Shown here in pieces: positions 5,168-5,562 of a stretch of DNA of 5,562 nucleotides. This stretch comes from Methanomassiliicoccales archaeon PtaU1.Bin030 (GTDB lineage: Archaea > Thermoplasmatota > Thermoplasmata > Methanomassiliicoccales > Methanomassiliicoccaceae). The position numbers and the translations under genes were made by a program. How positions within the stretch are numbered: position 1 is the stretch's first letter; the number at the start of each line of letters is the position of its first letter. The stretch spans positions 1 to 5,562 of the forward strand of contig MVRB01000051.1 of NCBI GenBank assembly GCA_002067635.1, in the 5' to 3' direction. The notes below the pieces were generated by a model. That model was not told where the DNA came from and did no database searches. It worked only from the letters and a program-made list of their open reading frames with translations.

Positions 5168-5449
5168 TCAGAACCTCTTGGGTGTCGTCCTCTCGCCACC
5201 CCGCGTGCAGTAATGAAGGCCCTTGAAACCGAACTCGGCATGTACAGGACATTTGGGGCAGATGCACTTCAGCTCACGGGAGACGCAGTCGGGGGACCGT
5301 CCGTAGAAGCAGAACAACTTCTCGTCCCGTTCCCTGGCGCACTCCGTGAAGGTAGGGCACTTCGCGCAAGGGCACTTTGTCCGCATGCTCGCGATCTCGG
5401 CCTTCCTCTTCTCCGGCGTCATCCTGTTCAGTTCATCGATGTTGCGCAT
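5168..5449 (-). CDS. Small cysteine-rich protein, DUF2769-like
   Basis: A protein of 93 residues from the ATG at 5449; a GTG directly before it at 5452 would add one residue. After a charged N-terminal helix (MRNIDELNRMTPEKRKAEI) come ten cysteines: C26, C28, C31, C37, C47, C55, C62, C64, C67 and C81. They form two similar units, KCPCAKCP (25-32) and KCICPKCP (61-68), each CxCxxCP, joined by LFCFYGRSPDC and followed by LHYCTRG. This arrangement matches my memory of DUF2769, a mostly archaeal family of unknown function. Binding of zinc or an iron-sulfur cluster is likely from the cysteine spacing but unproven. There is no signal peptide or membrane segment. It lies upstream of the CDF gene on the same strand, about 100 bp away, so a link to metal handling is possible, but the separate promoter-like box suggests independent transcription. 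Confidence 0.85.
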   Translation of the reverse strand: MRNIDELNRMTPEKRKAEIASMRTKCPCAKCPTFTECARERDEKLFCFYGRSPDCVSRELKCICPKCPVHAEFGFKGLHYCTRGGERTTPKRF

Positions 5450-5457
5450 CACCTATG

Positions 5458-5562
5458 TCATCGCTCACTCTCATTATCAAGCATTGCGGTGCCCTCAGCA
5501 CCCCTTCCCGAGTAATTTCTCCGAGGGGTGGCATCGATCAGGGCTGAGAATTCGATGCCGGT
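5458..5562 (-). CDS. Possible 3' end of a gene entering from the right edge
   Basis: One minus-strand frame is open from the right edge to the TGA at 5458-5460, giving 34 residues (beginning TGIEFSALIDATPRR). The other two minus frames are closed by stops within the segment. Its codon use looks plausible, and the stop would lie only 8 nt before the ATG of the DUF2769-like gene, as in an operon. Thirty-four residues are too few to identify it or to exclude chance. Confidence 0.25.
   Translation of the reverse strand, partial: TGIEFSALIDATPRRNYSGRGAEGTAMLDNESER
5471..5480 (-). promoter_or_regulatory. Weak TATA-like box before the DUF2769-like gene
   Basis: The minus strand reads TTGATAATGA, centred about 26 nt before the ATG at 5449. 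The spacing is right, but the word is a weak match and may instead be codons of the possible gene at 5458-5562. Confidence 0.3.
5530..5559. repeat. Inverted repeat GGCATCGA / TCGATGCC
   Basis: Perfect 8-bp arms at 5530-5537 and 5552-5559 surround a 14-base loop, able to form a hairpin on either strand. No T-run follows within the window. If the segment is coding, the repeat is probably incidental. Confidence 0.35.

Noticed and set aside
5499..5530. Inverted repeat CACCCCT / AGGGGTG considered as a terminator
   Set aside because: The stem is short, the loop is about 18 bases, no T-run follows, and the segment may be coding on the minus strand.

Overview
The window reads as a piece of chromosome from a methanogenic archaeon. 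A Thermoplasmata-type methanogen such as Methanomassiliicoccales is my best guess, but this is inferred. The evidence is a gene resembling methanogenesis marker protein 2, an oxygen-sensitive class III ribonucleotide reductase, a complete archaeal-type SRP RNA, and a DUF2769-like cysteine-rich protein. Several genes also have an A/T-rich TATA-like box about 20-31 nt ahead of the start codon, the spacing expected for archaeal leaderless or nearly leaderless mRNAs.

Layout: (1) 1-1154, minus strand: N-terminal half of nrdD, the anaerobic ribonucleoside-triphosphate reductase, running off the left edge. (2) 1155-1697: a long, clearly A+T-rich divergent intergenic region with short repeats that look like regulator binding sites. 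(3) 1698-2297, plus: a 199-residue winged-helix-like regulator of unknown target. (4) 2352-3347, plus: a PurM/AIR-synthase-fold protein, probably methanogenesis marker 2. (5) about 3351-3668, minus: the SRP (7S) RNA gene, abutting the 3' end of the previous gene tail to tail. (6) 3828-4055, plus: a 75-residue unknown protein, divergent from the SRP RNA promoter. (7) 4088-5020, minus: a cation diffusion facilitator transporter whose real N-terminus probably lies upstream in another frame, across a one-base shift in an A-run. (8) 5168-5449, minus: a small ten-cysteine protein (DUF2769-like). (9) 5458-5562, minus: possibly the tail of another gene entering from the right edge.

These look like independent housekeeping or methanogen-core genes, mostly with their own promoters, and not one operon. 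No mobile element, CRISPR array, tRNA or rRNA was seen. The points most worth a second look are the UGAC loop in place of the usual GNRA-type (GGAA) tetraloop at the tip of SRP RNA helix 8, the TTATCAGAT-type repeats between nrdD and the regulator gene, and the apparent frameshift at the start of the transporter gene.
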